Under the pieces are notes generated by a model. That model made no database searches. It had not been told where the DNA came from and was given only the letters and a program-made list of their open reading frames with translations. Shown in pieces: positions 1 through 7,468 of a stretch of 36,632 bases of DNA (positions within the stretch are counted from its first letter, which is position 1; every line of letters begins with the position of its first letter). The position numbers and the translations under genes are program-made. The stretch is from Anabaena sp. 4-3 (GTDB lineage: Bacteria > Cyanobacteriota > Cyanobacteriia > Cyanobacteriales > Nostocaceae): positions 63,868 to 100,499 of the forward strand of contig NZ_LUHJ01000056.1 in the NCBI RefSeq assembly GCF_001597745.1. Direction: 5' to 3'.

Positions 1-1
1 C

Positions 2-49
2 TTAGTACATCGTGCAGCTAGTGAGGTTTACCGTCAGTATAGGTTGTAA
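2..49 (+). CDS. C-terminal end of an unidentified protein (partial)
   Basis: The frame open from the left edge ends at TAA (47-49) and encodes a 15-residue tail, LVHRAASEVYRQYRL. The composition looks like a real alpha-helical C-terminus, and the frame runs in the same direction as gshA downstream. The fragment is too short to identify. It could also be a chance open frame. Confidence 0.35.
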   Translation, partial: LVHRAASEVYRQYRL

Positions 50-263
50 TCTACTGCTATCTAAATCAGCATTTCATGAGAAGATATTAAACAGTAGTAT
101 TTAAAGAAGTTATCAGAATTCAAAATGCAATCAGTCGGGCATTCCTTCCCATCACTGATGGAAAATTACTCAACCTTGATTTTCTCTATAAAGTATTTAA
201 TTATTTAATTAAATCAAAATTAGATAATTAATAAAAATTATCAATGAACCAGGGATATTATTC

Positions 264-291
264 TTGACATTCATAATTTTATGTGTATGAG
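264..291 (+). promoter_or_regulatory. Candidate gshA promoter
   Basis: A consensus -35 hexamer TTGACA (264-269) is followed after 16 bp by TATGAG (286-291), a weak -10. It lies about 125 bp upstream of the gshA GTG start, in the AT-rich, gene-free stretch 50-417. No other clear signal was seen in that stretch. This is sequence resemblance only. Confidence 0.3.
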
Positions 292-417
292 GTAACAAAG
301 TCGTTAACCTCTGTTTAAAGTTTCATATTTTTTAACTTTAAATTAGCTCTGATAGTCGATGTAGACAACCGTCTAATTCGATACAATTTATAGGCTGAGA
401 GAGCCGAGGAGAAAGCA

Positions 418-1557
418 GTGGTCTTATTAAAAGGCTTTGAAATTGAAATGTACACCGGCACGCCTCAAGGTGAAATCGTCGGTCTCTCGGATCAGATTGT
501 GGCAGAGTTGGATGGGTTTGTACGTGAACCAGATAGCCGTAATGTAGAATACACAACCAGTCCATCCGAGAATTATGAAAATCTGTTGTGCGCCTTGCTA
601 CGTCCTCGGCGCGAGTTGCGGAAATATCTGGAAAAATTGGGAGATTATACCCTCATTCCGGGGAGTACCTTATCTTTAGGTGGAAGCGATCGCTTTTTTC
701 GTTCCGATCCCAGCAACCCATATCACGACTATATAGAAAATACTTACAACACCAAAGTAGTCACCGCTAGCGTTCATATCAATATAGGTATTGATGATCC
801 AGAAGTGTTAATACGGGCTTGTCGCTTAATTCGTCTGGAAGCACCGCTATTTTTAGCCTTGAGTGCCTCATCTCCCTTCTTAGATGGCAAAGTTACAGGT
901 TATCATTCCACCCGTTGGGCTACCTTCCCCCAAACACCCGCCTACGTTCCCCTATTTGAAAGTCACGCCCATCATATTGACTGGGTAGAACAGCAACTAG
1001 CAGCAGGAACAATGCAAAACGTGCGTCATTTGTGGGCGTCAGTCAGGCCAAATGGCGATCGCCGTCCCTACGATCTCAATCGTTTAGAATTGAGAATCTG
1101 TGATTTAGTCACAGATCCCATCGCCTTGCTAGCGATTACAGCCCTCTTGGAAGCGCGAATCTTGCAAATCATCGAAAATCCTGAAATTGAGCCGTTAACC
1201 CAAAGTATATTTTCTCCCGAAGAACTAATCACAATTACCACTCAGAACGAAATAGCGGCTGCTAGTGCGAGTCTAGATGCACAATTACAACACTGGCAAG
1301 ATGGACGCAGCATCATCGCCAGAGATTGGATTGCTGAATTATATAAGGAAGTTTGGGCGATCGCTAAACAGCAAGGTTTTAGCTGTTTCCTCTCTCCCTT
1401 ACACAAAATCCTGCGGGAAGGTAATGAAGCTCAACACTGGCTACAATTGCATGGAGTTGGTTTTGACTCCCAGCGAGTGATTAACCAAGCGATTACAGCT
1501 ACCCGCGAACGGGAAATTGAACTACAAAACAAGTTGTGTTCGCCTCTAGTCGCATAG
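418..1557 (+). CDS. gshA: Glutamate-cysteine ligase, cyanobacterial type
   Basis: First enzyme of glutathione synthesis: it joins L-glutamate and L-cysteine into gamma-glutamylcysteine with ATP in the cytosol. The 379-residue product has the length and character of the cyanobacterial GshA family. It opens with a GFEIEMYTG segment (the early Glu residues are expected at the metal/ATP site), then has YTTSPSENYENLLCALLRPR, a VHINIGIDDPE strand, and LNRLELRICDLVTDP, all typical of the GCS2-like ligase fold. The start is GTG at 418, chosen because GAGGAGA (406-412) sits 5 nt upstream and the next in-frame Met comes only after the conserved GFEIEM. Transcription is probably monocistronic; trmL lies 332 bp downstream beyond a repeat array. 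Identification rests on family recognition and full length. Confidence 0.88.
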   Translation: MVLLKGFEIEMYTGTPQGEIVGLSDQIVAELDGFVREPDSRNVEYTTSPSENYENLLCALLRPRRELRKYLEKLGDYTLIPGSTLSLGGSDRFFRSDPSNPYHDYIENTYNTKVVTASVHINIGIDDPEVLIRACRLIRLEAPLFLALSASSPFLDGKVTGYHSTRWATFPQTPAYVPLFESHAHHIDWVEQQLAAGTMQNVRHLWASVRPNGDRRPYDLNRLELRICDLVTDPIALLAITALLEARILQIIENPEIEPLTQSIFSPEELITITTQNEIAAASASLDAQLQHWQDGRSIIARDWIAELYKEVWAIAKQQGFSCFLSPLHKILREGNEAQHWLQLHGVGFDSQRVINQAITATREREIELQNKLCSPLVA

Positions 1558-1579
1558 AGAGTTACCTGATTGCAGCGTG

Positions 1580-1613
1580 ATTTTCCTGGGAATAGCAAAA
1601 TTTTCAGGAAAAT
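1580..1613 (+). terminator. Hairpin after gshA (weak terminator candidate)
   Basis: ATTTTCCTG (1580-1588) pairs perfectly with CAGGAAAAT (1605-1613) across a 16-nt loop, 23 bp after the gshA stop. There is no T-run, so intrinsic termination is doubtful. It may only protect the transcript's 3' end. Confidence 0.3.
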
Positions 1614-1625
1614 AAATCATCTTAT

Positions 1626-1679
1626 TTAGTCATTAGTCATTAGTCATTAGTCATTAGTCATTAGTCATTAGTCATTAGT
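1626..1679. repeat. Heptamer tandem repeat (TTAGTCA)n, STRR type
   Basis: About seven head-to-tail copies of TTAGTCA lie between gshA and trmL. The same heptamer recurs at 11116-11158, 12695-12729, 14707-14741 and 31566-31600. Such short tandemly repeated repetitive sequences are well known in heterocystous cyanobacteria. Copies are adjacent with no spacers, so this is not a CRISPR array. Confidence 0.85.
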
Positions 1680-1683
1680 TTCT

Positions 1684-1745
1684 CTTCTCTGCTCCTCCGC
1701 TCCCCTGCTCCCCTGCTCCCCTGCTCCTCCACTCCCTATTCCCTG
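1684..1745. repeat. Pyrimidine-rich low-complexity repeat (GCTCCCCT)n
   Basis: A run of CTCC/GCTCCCCT units on the top strand directly follows the heptamer array. G/C-skewed relatives occur next to other heptamer arrays in the window (14637-14704, 19460-19511), so the two repeat types travel together. Confidence 0.7.
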
Positions 1746-1792
1746 TTTCAACCTGATTTTTTCGTTTTAAAAATCTAATCAATAGGTACAGC

Positions 1793-1819
1793 TTGACAAT
1801 TATTAACAAAACCTATGGT
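1793..1819 (+). promoter_or_regulatory. Candidate trmL promoter
   Basis: TTGACA (1793-1798) and TATGGT (1814-1819) are separated by 15 bp, shorter than ideal. They lie about 70 bp upstream of the trmL ATG and after the repeat block. Weak evidence from motif resemblance only. Confidence 0.25.
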
Positions 1820-1889
1820 CAACCTCTGTCTATTGGTAGATTTTACATGGTAAAAATAGTTTTTTATACAAATAAAATTTCTCAGAAAA

Positions 1890-2351
1890 ATGCCGCAGGT
1901 AGTTTTAGTTAATCCGCAAATCCCCCCAAATACAGGTAATATTGCCCGTACTTGTGCTGCTACAGATACAGAGTTACATCTAGTCGGGCCATTGGGATTT
2001 GAAATTAGCGATCGCTACCTCAAAAGAGCCGGTTTAGATTATTGGCCTTACGTCAAACTGCACTATCACAAATCGCTAGAAGCCTTTCAAAACGTACGTC
2101 AAGAGCGCGGTGGCAGATGGTTAGGATTTTCTGTAAGAGGCAGTCATAACTATGTTGACTACCAATATCAAGACGATGACTGGTTACTGTTTGGTAGTGA
2201 AACTGCTGGCTTATCACCAGAAGTTCTCTCAGCTTGTGATACCACCTTATACATTCCTATGGCTCAACCAGGGGTTCGCAGTTTGAACCTTTCCGTCAGT
2301 GTGGCTATAGGTTTGTTTGAAGCTCGTCGTCAGTTAGGTTATTTACTGTAA
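1890..2351 (+). CDS. trmL: tRNA (cytidine/uridine-34 2'-O)-methyltransferase TrmL
   Basis: A SPOUT-class methyltransferase that methylates the 2'-OH of the wobble nucleotide of tRNA-Leu isoacceptors with S-adenosylmethionine. The 153 residues match the compact TrmL/CspR subfamily, which consists of the SPOUT domain alone. Visible motifs are PQIPPNTGNIARTCAAT near the N-terminus (motif 1, Asn and Arg), LLFGSETAGLSPEVL in the middle (motif 2), and IPMAQPGVRSLNLSVSVAI near the C-terminus (motif 3), which forms the trefoil knot and the SAM pocket. No strong Shine-Dalgarno precedes the ATG; the upstream sequence is AT-rich. The gene stands alone, followed by the long leader of the M23 peptidase gene. 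The exact tRNA substrate is inferred from the family. Confidence 0.9.
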   Translation: MPQVVLVNPQIPPNTGNIARTCAATDTELHLVGPLGFEISDRYLKRAGLDYWPYVKLHYHKSLEAFQNVRQERGGRWLGFSVRGSHNYVDYQYQDDDWLLFGSETAGLSPEVLSACDTTLYIPMAQPGVRSLNLSVSVAIGLFEARRQLGYLL

Positions 2352-3141
2352 TAGTTAAACATATTTTGCTTAAGTAGAGTTACTTGTGCAAAATATATAT
2401 TTTCGTTACAAAATCAGGCTGATTGAAAAATCAACTTCTAAAATCAAGAATCAATTTAAGTAACTCTTAATACTGAAATTGATAGTGTCAAACGTAATTA
2501 TACGTAAAAAGCCACAAATGTTGAGGTGGGTTGATATAAGAAATCTGTATATCAAATTCCATCCGATCTCGAATTTGAATGATAGATTTTGATGAATTCA
2601 AATTGTCTGATTTCAGGAACCAAAAACTTGAAAACCCTTTCTTATGAAGCATTTGAACTATTGTGGTGGGATAGCTGTCTCTGGGAAGCTAAAAAAATGT
2701 TGAGAGTTTGTACGGTTGCCTTTTAGGGAATAATCAACTTAAAGTCTCGTGTTGGGAAGACGGATCAGGGAAAAAAACCTTGAAGATATCTACAGCAAGG
2801 GACATCACTTTTCCAGAAGTCGTAACCAAACAACTGCTCTTGGCGTGACAATGTACCGGACATAATGTTGAGGTATTTTTCAGTCACACCACAAGCAGCA
2901 ACACAGGCAAAGACAACTGTAAACAGCAAACTGTTAAAGGATGTGAGGAGCGAAACAGACAGGTAAGCAGAGCAAGTTTAAGTTTTGCTAACAGATGTGA
3001 ACTTGTCTAAATCAGAGAAGCAGGATAAATTTTGCATAAGCAACTCTGGTGAATGTAATTTTGGGATATCGTGTGATGTGAACAAAATTATGGACAAGTA
3101 TCAGGCTGGAAAATTGAGGTCAGTTAAGCGCTAGTGATCAT
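2352..3141. other. 790-bp gene-free leader upstream of the LysM/M23 gene
   Basis: No convincing ORF was found on either strand. It contains small inverted repeats: AGAGTTACTT (2376-2385) with AAGTAACTCT (2458-2467), ACGTA (2492-2496) with TACGT (2501-2505), and TCAAATTC/GAATTTGA near 2550-2580. Several hundred bases of purine-rich, less AT-rich sequence then precede the ribosome site. It could be a long 5' UTR or a regulatory region for the cell-wall hydrolase. I could not place a promoter with confidence. Confidence 0.4.
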
Positions 3142-3148
3142 AGGAGGT
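3142..3148 (+). promoter_or_regulatory. Strong Shine-Dalgarno that fixes a TTG start
   Basis: AGGAGGT, a perfect anti-16S complement, ends 5 nt before TTG at 3154. No in-frame ATG or GTG is near it, so this site supports TTG as the initiation codon of the M23 peptidase gene. A near-perfect SD with the weakest common start codon suggests deliberate setting of translation level. Confidence 0.7.
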
Positions 3149-3153
3149 CGTCT

Positions 3154-5508
3154 TTGAAACGAGCATTGAAAAAAAGAGAAAAGGCTGTGCTGAAAAATAC
3201 CCCTAGCAGCGATGATGCCCCGGCAGATCAGTTAAACATATCCAATAGTAAAATGATCCGTCGAGCGCAAACACAAGCCGCGATGATTGGCTTGGCCATC
3301 TCAATGGGAGCAACTGGTCTCTTGGTGACTCGGCAAGGCGATCAAGCCCAAGCAGCAGCCCCAGTAGGCAGCCAAAAAGCCGCCTCAACTATTTCTGCTG
3401 ACTCTGATCAAGAAGTGAAATTTGCTGCCAGCAAGCTGGGCAACCCCATAGTTATCTCAGCAAGCGTGCCAGATAATCAGGTGATAGTAGAACCAACAGC
3501 AATTTCACAGGTGCCTGGGCTTGAAGCCAAATGGCAAGTTCTGGCAAGTGGAATGTCTGTACAGGCTGCTACCGCAGAGAACTTTTCCCCAAACACTGCC
3601 AAGCAAGAGCCATCTCCATCGGCGCAGACAGAGACTACAGCCGCCAAAGAGTCTGGAGAGCCACTTGCTAATGCTAATAGTGTGATTGTTGATCAAACTA
3701 AAACAATAAAAACAGAACCACAAACAGAAGTAGCCAATAGCACATCTGCCAGTGGCGAAATGAATGCTAAACTTAAGGCCCAGCAAGAATTTGCGCTCAA
3801 TCGTTTACAAGAAAAATCGAACCGTTTAAGAAAAAGTCTGGCGGAGTTGCGGTCTGAGGAGTCCAAAGATTTATCAAAAACTACTACGCAGTTAACACAG
3901 CCTACAACTGTAGCAAATCAAATGCCGCCCCTCAGCACAAGTGGCACAGTGATCGAACAGTCAGCAAATGTGACTGCTGGTAGCCCAAACAATCTGGTAT
4001 CAAGTTTAAAACAGCCGCAGGCAATTAATATCCCAGTGCAGCCAGCAGCGACAACTGCACCAGTGACATCAACAATTCCTGCGTCATCCCAGCAGAAAAC
4101 CTATAACGTTAAACCTGGAGATACATTAGCGGCGATCGCGAAAAGACACAATATTTCCATCTCCGAATTAATTCAAGCAAATAGTCTGAGCAATCCTAAT
4201 CAGCTGCAAATCAGTCAGAAAATTGTCATTCCTGCGGCTCCAGTCAACAGAGGGATTACCATTGAAACACCAGTGGTGGTTAATTCCCCTAGCCTAGAGT
4301 ATGGCAATAATCCCGACAGAGCTACTTTTCCAGTCAGCATTGCTGGTGTTAACCGCAACTCAACCACTGGAGAAACATCAGTCATAGCGGATAACAGCAG
4401 AATCATCGTCCCGACACCAGCAACTAACAACAGCCCCACCCAAGCAGATGATGATCTAGTTGCGCCAGAAACAGCAGCTGATAATGCTGATAATGATAAT
4501 ATTGACGCTCAAGGCATGGGTGGAGAGACTCCAGTTCCATCAGATGTGGTGGCAACACAGCAGCGCAAACAACCAGCTAATCAAACAGCCACAGCCAAAA
4601 GCGATCCACGCCTCCAGAGCTTACAAGCAGAAATTCAGAGATTACAACAAAAATACCGCGCTCAAAAATCTGGAAATACTGCTATCCCAGAAGCTACCAC
4701 TGAAAGCGAAAATGCTGCTGTAGCAATTCCCGTAGCTACTCCCAATAGCGTGACAGCATCTCAACCCAGAGCTAACCGCAAAAATTTAGCTATACCGATT
4801 GCTGTTCCCAGCCCACTTACACCGAGCTACGCAAATCAACCCGAACCCGTTAAGCCAGAATTTCGTGCGATTCGTCCTCTGAATAATGAGCCGATTAACC
4901 CGGAGTTCTTGTCTAACAATGGAGCTAGTCAGTTGAATTCCTCCCGCAACACACCGAGTCAACGGCTAGCAACACCTCCTACTGGTATCAATGCCAACGA
5001 TTCTTTAGGACGGATGCGGGGAACAACTGTATCTCCCACCAAGCTGCCACCATTGGCAGCAGTAGACCAGTATTTACCACAACCAATTGACCAGGCAACA
5101 CCACCTCCTTCCAACTCTTCCGTAGCCTATATTTGGCCGGCAAAAGGTGTACTCACCTCCGGTTATGGTTGGCGGTGGGGAAGAATGCACAGAGGAATTG
5201 ATATTGCCAACGCCGTTGGTACACCAATTTATGCGTCTGCTGATGGCGTAGTCGAAAAAGCTGGCTGGAATAGAGGAGGATACGGTATTCTCGTAGATAT
5301 CCGCCATCCTGATGGTAGCTTAACTCGTTATGCTCACAACAGCAGGGTCTTGGTACGAATAGGTCAACAAGTCCGCCAAGGTCAGCAAATTGCTGACATG
5401 GGTAACACTGGTTTCAGCACCGGCCCCCACAGTCACTTTGAAATTCATCCGTCAGGTAAGGGAGCAGTTAACCCCATCGCTATGCTACCCAGCCGTGGCC
5501 GCGTGTAG
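3154..5508 (+). CDS. LysM and M23 (LytM) domain peptidoglycan hydrolase
   Basis: A cell-envelope metallo-endopeptidase expected to cut peptide cross-links in peptidoglycan. The 784 residues read: a basic cytoplasmic start, one hydrophobic segment at about 38-56 (membrane anchor or signal), a long Ser/Thr/Pro/Gln-rich low-complexity linker, a LysM domain at about 316-360 (TYNVKPGDTLAAIAKRHNIS), another linker with a short coiled-coil-like stretch, and a C-terminal M23 domain from about 664. The zinc ligands are present: H679 and D683 (HRGID), and H761 in HSH. H728 (RYAH) and H759 complete the active site, so the enzyme should be active. The start is TTG with a perfect SD. In Anabaena PCC 7120 I recall the gene after gshA and trmL, alr3353, being reported as a LytM factor affecting filament morphology and cell-cell communication; this is the likely orthologue. 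A strong terminator follows. Confidence 0.88.
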   Translation: MKRALKKREKAVLKNTPSSDDAPADQLNISNSKMIRRAQTQAAMIGLAISMGATGLLVTRQGDQAQAAAPVGSQKAASTISADSDQEVKFAASKLGNPIVISASVPDNQVIVEPTAISQVPGLEAKWQVLASGMSVQAATAENFSPNTAKQEPSPSAQTETTAAKESGEPLANANSVIVDQTKTIKTEPQTEVANSTSASGEMNAKLKAQQEFALNRLQEKSNRLRKSLAELRSEESKDLSKTTTQLTQPTTVANQMPPLSTSGTVIEQSANVTAGSPNNLVSSLKQPQAINIPVQPAATTAPVTSTIPASSQQKTYNVKPGDTLAAIAKRHNISISELIQANSLSNPNQLQISQKIVIPAAPVNRGITIETPVVVNSPSLEYGNNPDRATFPVSIAGVNRNSTTGETSVIADNSRIIVPTPATNNSPTQADDDLVAPETAADNADNDNIDAQGMGGETPVPSDVVATQQRKQPANQTATAKSDPRLQSLQAEIQRLQQKYRAQKSGNTAIPEATTESENAAVAIPVATPNSVTASQPRANRKNLAIPIAVPSPLTPSYANQPEPVKPEFRAIRPLNNEPINPEFLSNNGASQLNSSRNTPSQRLATPPTGINANDSLGRMRGTTVSPTKLPPLAAVDQYLPQPIDQATPPPSNSSVAYIWPAKGVLTSGYGWRWGRMHRGIDIANAVGTPIYASADGVVEKAGWNRGGYGILVDIRHPDGSLTRYAHNSRVLVRIGQQVRQGQQIADMGNTGFSTGPHSHFEIHPSGKGAVNPIAMLPSRGRV

Positions 5509-5530
5509 GTAGTATCTGGTTTGAATTTAA

Positions 5531-5695
5531 TTACTTGATTGAGAAGAGGGAGTTGTACTCCCTCTTCTGCTTTTTCCTAATTTTGCCAAAATCCCCACCT
5601 TCATCGGGCGGGGATGGTGCTTCGGGCCAATCAAATGGTTTAATGTCCGTTGTCAGTTGATTTGGGGGTGGAATCGTCGTCTCACCCGCATTCAT
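5531..5695 (-). CDS. Possible 54-residue Pro/acidic small protein
   Basis: Reading the minus strand downstream of ybaB, ATG at 5695 opens 54 codons to TAA at 5531. The product starts MNAGETTIPPPNQ and contains FDWPEAPSPPDEGGDFG, then a basic tail. The frame is open upstream of the ATG back to the ybaB stop, and the peptide does not look like random low-complexity. There is no clear Shine-Dalgarno, and its 3' end overlaps the terminator of the M23 gene on the other strand. It could be a small gene, a decayed gene fragment, or chance. Confidence 0.25.
   Translation of the reverse strand: MNAGETTIPPPNQLTTDIKPFDWPEAPSPPDEGGDFGKIRKKQKREYNSLFSIK
5542..5575 (+). terminator. Rho-independent terminator of the LysM/M23 gene
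   Basis: AGAAGAGGGAGT (5542-5553) pairs perfectly with ACTCCCTCTTCT (5557-5568) across a 3-nt loop. GC and TTTTT (5571-5575) follow. It lies 33 bp after the stop codon and is the clearest intrinsic terminator in the window. Confidence 0.85.
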
Positions 5696-5760
5696 CCCAC
5701 ACCAGAGTTTCTGGGCGGGACTGTATGCGAACGCCCTAGGACTTAGGGCTGCTGATTTAG

Positions 5761-6108
5761 CTAAAAACCAGGCAATTCTAAACCACTGGTGAGTTCTTCC
5801 ATGCGTTCCCGCATAGTTGCTGTAGACTTTTCATAGGCATTTTTCATCGCCACTGTCACTAGGTCAGAAAGCATATCTGCACCTTGTGCTAGTGCATCCG
5901 GGGAGATTTCCACACGTTTGGGTTCTTGGTTGCCACTGACAATTACCTTCACCAGTCCACCACCAGACTCGCCCTGAATTTCCATTTGCTCCAATTCTTC
6001 TTGAAGTCGCTTTGCGCCTTCTTGAACTTGTTGTGCTTTCTTAAATGCTTCGGCTAGTTCTTTCATTTTTCCTAAGCCAAAGCCAAATCCTTGTCCTTTT
6101 CCTGTCAT
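5761..6108 (-). CDS. ebfC: YbaB/EbfC nucleoid-associated protein
   Basis: A small DNA-binding protein of the YbaB/EbfC family, thought to bind DNA as a dimer and to help organise the nucleoid. The 115 residues fit the family (100-115). After a Gly-rich start comes a long amphipathic helix (about 15-45, [20 protein letters not shown]), then the conserved [20 protein letters not shown] strand segment, and a C-terminal helix with the [14 protein letters not shown] motif. It is on the same strand as murC-murB but 251 bp past murB, with an IS-end relic between, so co-transcription is uncertain. In many bacteria the gene sits beside dnaX-recR; that context is absent here. Confidence 0.88.
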   Translation of the reverse strand: MTGKGQGFGFGLGKMKELAEAFKKAQQVQEGAKRLQEELEQMEIQGESGGGLVKVIVSGNQEPKRVEISPDALAQGADMLSDLVTVAMKNAYEKSTATMRERMEELTSGLELPGF

Positions 6109-6204
6109 AACTGATTGTCCGCTTGTGCTTTGAATAACAAATCAAATTCAATTATAGAGGTGGTCGGTAATTTGCCTATTTTTTTACCAAAAAAATGGGT
6201 TTGA

Positions 6205-6242
6205 GGTTCCCCGCACTTCTAGGACGGGGAGTATGTCAATAA
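6205..6242. mobile_element. Relic of an IS200/IS605-type right end
   Basis: TTCCCCG...CGGGGAG (6207-6231) forms a hairpin and is followed by TATGTCAATA. This layout, a C-rich stem, its G-rich partner, then GTATGTCAA, is the right-end signature I know from IS200/IS605 (TnpB-type) elements in cyanobacteria. No transposase or TnpB coding sequence remains nearby. It is probably a solo end left after decay. Confidence 0.45.
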
Positions 6243-6249
6243 TAATTAG

Positions 6250-6282
6250 TAGAGGACGGGGACTGGAGACTGGGGACTGGAA
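6250..6282. repeat. GGGGACTGG low-complexity repeat
   Basis: Several near-copies of GGGGACTGG/GGAGACTGG run between ybaB and murB. The same unit recurs at 16449-16496, around 19475-19511 (complement) and 36010-36048. It is a dispersed intergenic repeat with no coding potential. Confidence 0.6.
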
Positions 6283-6359
6283 ATGAAGATTTATCCTCTG
6301 CCCCTGAAGTTCCCCTACTTCTTGTCTTTATCCCCTAGCCTTTAGCCTCTAGTCTCTCA

Positions 6360-7358
6360 TCAAGCTGCTTGGAATTCACCAATCATTTTGACTTCTGGTT
6401 CTAAGCATATTGACCAGCGTTCCTGCACTTCATACTGGATATAGCGAATGAGATCAAAAATATCGCTAGCTTTTGCTCCTCCACGATTAACAATAAAATT
6501 GGCATGGAGATGGGCGACTTGTGCGCCGCCAATTTGATAGCCTTTTAAACCTGTTTGTTCGATTAACCACCCGGCTGCATAAGGTTTAGGATTGCGGAAT
6601 ACACTACCACAACTGGGGAAGTTGTAGGGTTGGGTACTCAGACGACGTTGTTTGTGTTGCTTGGTGAGGGCTGTAACTTGGGCAGGATCGGCTCCTGGTT
6701 GGAGTTGGAAGGTGGCTTGAGTCACGACGCGATCGCCACCTTGCAATAATGATGTCCGGTAGCTATAGCCTAACTCCGCCGGGGTGAGAGTTTCTACTGT
6801 CCCATCTGGGGATAGTACCTCAGCACTCACTAACATCTCTGCGATACAGCTATTGTGTGCGCCAGCATTCATTACCACGGTACCGCCCACGGTTCCGGGA
6901 ATACCCACAGCCCACTCTAACCCCTGCCATCCTAGTTGGGCGGCTGCCCATGCCAAACTCGGTATTGATTCTCCAGCCGCCACAGTTAATTGACCTGTAT
7001 GCTGATCAAAGTGACTGTAGCGCAGATGGCGAGTCCCAATCACTAAGCCTGGGATACCGCGATCGCTTACCAACAGATTTGAACCTGCGCCTAGGGTTGT
7101 CACTCTTAAGTTATTTGCTTGTGCATACTTGATGCTGGCTTGCAATTCCTCTAGGTTGCGTGGAGCAACGTACCATTCAGCTGCTCCCCCCACCCGATAA
7201 GAAGTATACGCAGATAATAAAGTTTGAGATTTAATCTCGCAATTAGTACCCGGTAAGTAAATGATTTGACGTTCAACTAAACTCTTGTTTTCCTGTTTTT
7301 CTACTGTCGATGCAGGAGATGAGCAGGTGTTTCCATCTGCCTGGTAAATTTTCATATT
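6360..7358 (-). CDS. murB: UDP-N-acetylenolpyruvoylglucosamine reductase
   Basis: A flavoenzyme that reduces UDP-GlcNAc-enolpyruvate to UDP-MurNAc with NADPH, the second committed step of peptidoglycan precursor synthesis, in the cytosol. Visible are the FAD-binding domain with [14 protein letters not shown] and [11 protein letters not shown], the [17 protein letters not shown] loop, the SYRTSLL Tyr, the catalytic Ser in CGSVFRNP, and the C-terminal Glu in [10 protein letters not shown] start it at ATG 7358 (332 aa). The frame also allows GTG 7406 (348 aa), which would put the gene 63 bp after murC; neither start has a good SD. The order murC-murB on one strand is conserved in cyanobacteria and suggests an operon. 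The first 30 residues are not conserved-looking, so the start is uncertain but the identity is not. Confidence 0.92.
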   Translation of the reverse strand, partial: NMKIYQADGNTCSSPASTVEKQENKSLVERQIIYLPGTNCEIKSQTLLSAYTSYRVGGAAEWYVAPRNLEELQASIKYAQANNLRVTTLGAGSNLLVSDRGIPGLVIGTRHLRYSHFDQHTGQLTVAAGESIPSLAWAAAQLGWQGLEWAVGIPGTVGGTVVMNAGAHNSCIAEMLVSAEVLSPDGTVETLTPAELGYSYRTSLLQGGDRVVTQATFQLQPGADPAQVTALTKQHKQRRLSTQPYNFPSCGSVFRNPKPYAAGWLIEQTGLKGYQIGGAQVAHLHANFIVNRGGAKASDIFDLIRYIQYEVQERWSICLEPEVKMIGEFQAA

Positions 7359-7468
7359 TACATCAATTATTTGTGCATTTTTTACATTTATCTGCCGTAG
7401 AAGCACAGCAATCGAGTTAATAGATAAAACCCTTGTGCAAGAAACGTTGTTGTGTCATACCAACCGCT

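Noticed and set aside
1626-1679. Tandem heptamers taken as a CRISPR array
   Set aside because: Units are 7 bp and adjacent with no spacers; no cas genes are present. These are STRR-type repeats.
5581-5760. Uma2 or transposase fragment downstream of ybaB
   Set aside because: The peptide does not show Uma2 or transposase motifs; kept only as a possible small ORF.
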